Positions 6,261 through 7,800 of a stretch of DNA of 7,800 bases are shown piece after piece. The notes under the pieces were generated by a model, which worked only from the letters and a program-made list of their open reading frames with translations, searched no databases and was not told the DNA's origin. Source of the stretch: Brucellaceae bacterium. GTDB lineage: Bacteria > Pseudomonadota > Alphaproteobacteria > Rhizobiales > Rhizobiaceae. The translations under genes were made by a program, and so were the position numbers. The DNA lies in the NCBI GenBank assembly GCA_031253705.1, contig JAIRVW010000025.1:1-7800 (forward strand), written 5' to 3'. Numbering within the stretch: the first letter of the stretch is position 1; every line of letters starts with the position of its first letter.

Positions 6261-6300
6261 ATAGTGTAAACCAGCGTAAAAGAGCGTCAACCAGCGAAAT
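6261..6300. repeat. Four helically phased 10-bp units before the helix-turn-helix gene, probable operator
   Basis: Read in tens on the plus strand the units are ATAGTGTAAA, CCAGCGTAAA, AGAGCGTCAA and CCAGCGAAAT, with a shared core of AG(C/T)G followed by an A-rich half. Units two and four are most alike and lie 20 bases apart, two turns of the helix. The block covers both hexamers of the predicted promoter of the helix-turn-helix gene, so the gene product may bind here cooperatively and repress itself. Confidence 0.6.
6263..6290 (-). promoter_or_regulatory. Predicted sigma-70-type promoter of the helix-turn-helix gene
   Basis: On the minus strand TTGACG (6290-6285), a 16-base spacer and TACACT (6268-6263) make a good -35/-10 pair. 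Transcription would start near 6256, leaving a short leader with AGGGGG (6252-6247) and the ATG at 6240. Both hexamers lie inside the phased 10-bp units. Confidence 0.55.
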
Positions 6301-6323
6301 TGTTTTCTGTAAACATCCTTGAC

Positions 6324-6413
6324 TAAGCTTGGAGGCAGGAAGCGGATCACTGCAGAAAGCCTGAGCAATAAGAATTTCCGGACTGTAGCCGGTCGCATTC
6401 TAAGCTGGGAGGC
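6324..6413 (+). repeat. Imperfect 13-bp direct repeat flanking the leader of the binding-protein gene
   Basis: TAAGCTTGGAGGC at 6324-6336 and TAAGCTGGGAGGC at 6401-6413 agree at 12 of 13 positions. The right copy holds the GGGAGG ribosome binding site (6407-6412) of the gene starting at 6421; the left copy has no start codon soon after it. The stretch between them has no open frame of note, no clear -10 and only weak hairpins. TTGACT at 6319-6324 could be a -35 but lacks a convincing -10 partner. Confidence 0.5.
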
Positions 6414-6420
6414 TATTTAT

Positions 6421-7800
6421 ATGAAAAAATTCGGCAATTCTGTTTCAGCCGATGCGCAGATTCTGCAACTCAACCGCCGCACGCTGATTAAGAGCGGTAC
6501 AGCAATGGCCGGACTGGCTGTTGCCGGAGGGGCAACAGGCTTTTTATCTCTGACAGGCACTGCAAACGCGCAGGAGCCAAAACGCGGCGGCCATCTCAAG
6601 ATCGGTCTGGAAGGCGGCGCGTCCACGGATTCACTGGATCCGGCAACCTATAGCAGCACCGTATCCTTTGTTGTTGGGCGTACCTGGGGGGATACGCTCG
6701 TTGAAACAAATCCGGAGGACGGTTCCGCAGTCCCGTCACTTGCCACGGAGTGGAAACCGTCGGCCGATGCGTCGCAATGGACATTCAAAATCCGCGATGA
6801 TGTCAAATTCCACAATGGCGAGAAAATGACATTGGATGATGTTGTAGCCTCTTTGCAGCGTCACACGGACAGCAAGTCACAATCAGGTGCTTTCGGGCTG
6901 TTGCGCTCCGTCGTAAAAATCGAAGCGGTGAATAATGAGCTGGTCATTACTCTGAAAGAGGGCAGTGCTGATCTGCCGTTGATTATGAGTGATTATCATC
7001 TGATCATTCAGCCGAAAGGCGGGGTTGATAATCCGCTGGCAGCGATCGGCACCGGCCCTTACAAAGTTGAATCCTTTCAGGCAGGGGTTCGGGCATTATT
7101 CTCGAAGAATAAGGACGACTGGCGTTCTGACCGCGGCTTTGTAGACAGTGTGGAAATCCTGTCGATGAATGATACGACTGCGCGTATTGCGGCCCTGTCT
7201 GCCGGTCAGGTGCATTACGTCAACCGTATCGACCCCAAAACCATTGCTCTGCTGAAGCGCTCACCGAATGTTGAAATTCTCAGCACGTCCGGCAAAGGTT
7301 TCTACTGTTTCCCGATGCATTGCAATACGGCACCGTTTGACAATAATGATCTGCGCCTTGCGCTGAAATATGCCATTGACCGCGAGGCAATGGTCAAATC
7401 CATTCTCGGCGGCTATGGCAAAGTCGGCAATGATTTTCCGATCAATAATAACTATGCCCTTGCGCCGGATGATATTGAGCAACGCGTTTATGATCCGGAT
7501 AAAGCGGCTTTCCACTTCAAAAAATCAGGACATGACGGGCCGATTGTGCTGCGCACATCCGATGCGGCTTTTCCGGGCGCTGTGGATGCCAGTGTACTGT
7601 TTCAGCAGACTGCCAAAAAGGCAGGGATTCAGCTGGAAATCAAACGTGAACCGGCGGACGGCTACTGGACGAATGTCTGGAATGTGCAGCCGTTCTGCGC
7701 ATCCGATTGGGGTGCGCGTGCCACGCAGGATCTGTTCTATTCCACCTCTTATCTGAAAACCTCCGAGTGGAACGATACCCGCTTTATGTGCGACGATTTT
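6421..7800 (+). CDS. Tat-exported solute-binding protein of a peptide-type ABC importer (family 5), cut by window edge
   Basis: There are 460 codons without a stop; the family is usually about 520-540 residues, so only the C-terminal end is missing. The ATG at 6421 has GGGAGG eight bases upstream. Residues 1-50 are a twin-arginine signal: RR at 19-20 in LNRRTLIK, then a glycine- and alanine-rich core and ANA before Gln51. The mature protein opens PKRGGHLKIGLEGG with LDPATYSS (72-79), then ATEWKPSADASQWTFKIRDD, VKFHNGE, GTGPYKVESF (210-219) and DLRLALKYAIDREAM (310-324), all hallmarks of the DppA/OppA/NikA family. The protein would bind oligopeptides or another bulky solute (opines and nickel chelates are known family substrates) in the periplasm after folded export. 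Permease and ATPase genes would be expected just beyond the right edge. The divergent helix-turn-helix gene may control it. Confidence 0.93.
   Translation, partial: MKKFGNSVSADAQILQLNRRTLIKSGTAMAGLAVAGGATGFLSLTGTANAQEPKRGGHLKIGLEGGASTDSLDPATYSSTVSFVVGRTWGDTLVETNPEDGSAVPSLATEWKPSADASQWTFKIRDDVKFHNGEKMTLDDVVASLQRHTDSKSQSGAFGLLRSVVKIEAVNNELVITLKEGSADLPLIMSDYHLIIQPKGGVDNPLAAIGTGPYKVESFQAGVRALFSKNKDDWRSDRGFVDSVEILSMNDTTARIAALSAGQVHYVNRIDPKTIALLKRSPNVEILSTSGKGFYCFPMHCNTAPFDNNDLRLALKYAIDREAMVKSILGGYGKVGNDFPINNNYALAPDDIEQRVYDPDKAAFHFKKSGHDGPIVLRTSDAAFPGAVDASVLFQQTAKKAGIQLEIKREPADGYWTNVWNVQPFCASDWGARATQDLFYSTSYLKTSEWNDTRFMCDDF

Noticed and set aside
7370..7756. 128-codon plus-strand open frame near the right edge
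   Set aside because: It lies in another frame inside the family-5 binding-protein gene, whose own frame is open throughout and carries the family motifs.

Overview
The window has the gene style of an alphaproteobacterium, most likely from the Hyphomicrobiales (Brucella/Ochrobactrum-like). This is judged from the proteins and a roughly balanced base composition; the taxon is an inference and no search was run. It holds two transport loci separated by two regulators.

Positions 1-4415 (minus strand) form one tightly packed operon. In transcription order it encodes a periplasmic amino-acid-type binding protein, two inner-membrane permeases, an ATPase, a D-2-hydroxyacid dehydrogenase of the CtBP-like group and the start of an RraA/HMG-aldolase-family protein that runs off the left edge. 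The first four genes are a complete polar amino acid (PAAT) importer. The last two look like enzymes that process the imported compound after it becomes a 2-oxo or 2-hydroxy acid. The dehydrogenase frame is broken by an amber codon exactly where the family has a Tyr in its HAAFYSE motif, and a recognisable family C-terminus continues in the same frame behind it. A strong stem-loop lies between the binding-protein gene and the first permease gene.

Positions 4416-4568 are an AT-rich divergent control region with a perfect 7-5-7 inverted repeat of LysR-box type. To its right is a LysR-family activator gene (4569-5459, plus strand, GTG start) that probably controls the importer operon.

Positions 5461-6240 (minus) encode a helix-turn-helix protein of a family common in rhizobia and without a known ligand. 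Its stop codon is one base from the LysR stop codon. Its promoter region (6261-6300) consists of four 10-bp units in phase with the DNA helix, which look like its own operator. From 6421 to the right edge a Tat-exported family-5 (peptide/nickel/opine-type) solute-binding protein begins, divergent from the helix-turn-helix gene, and is cut at residue 460.

Most of this is ordinary accessory transport and catabolism. I do not see a clearly new biological system. The items most worth checking are the in-frame amber codon, the phased repeats before the helix-turn-helix gene, the LysR box geometry and the intercistronic hairpin.
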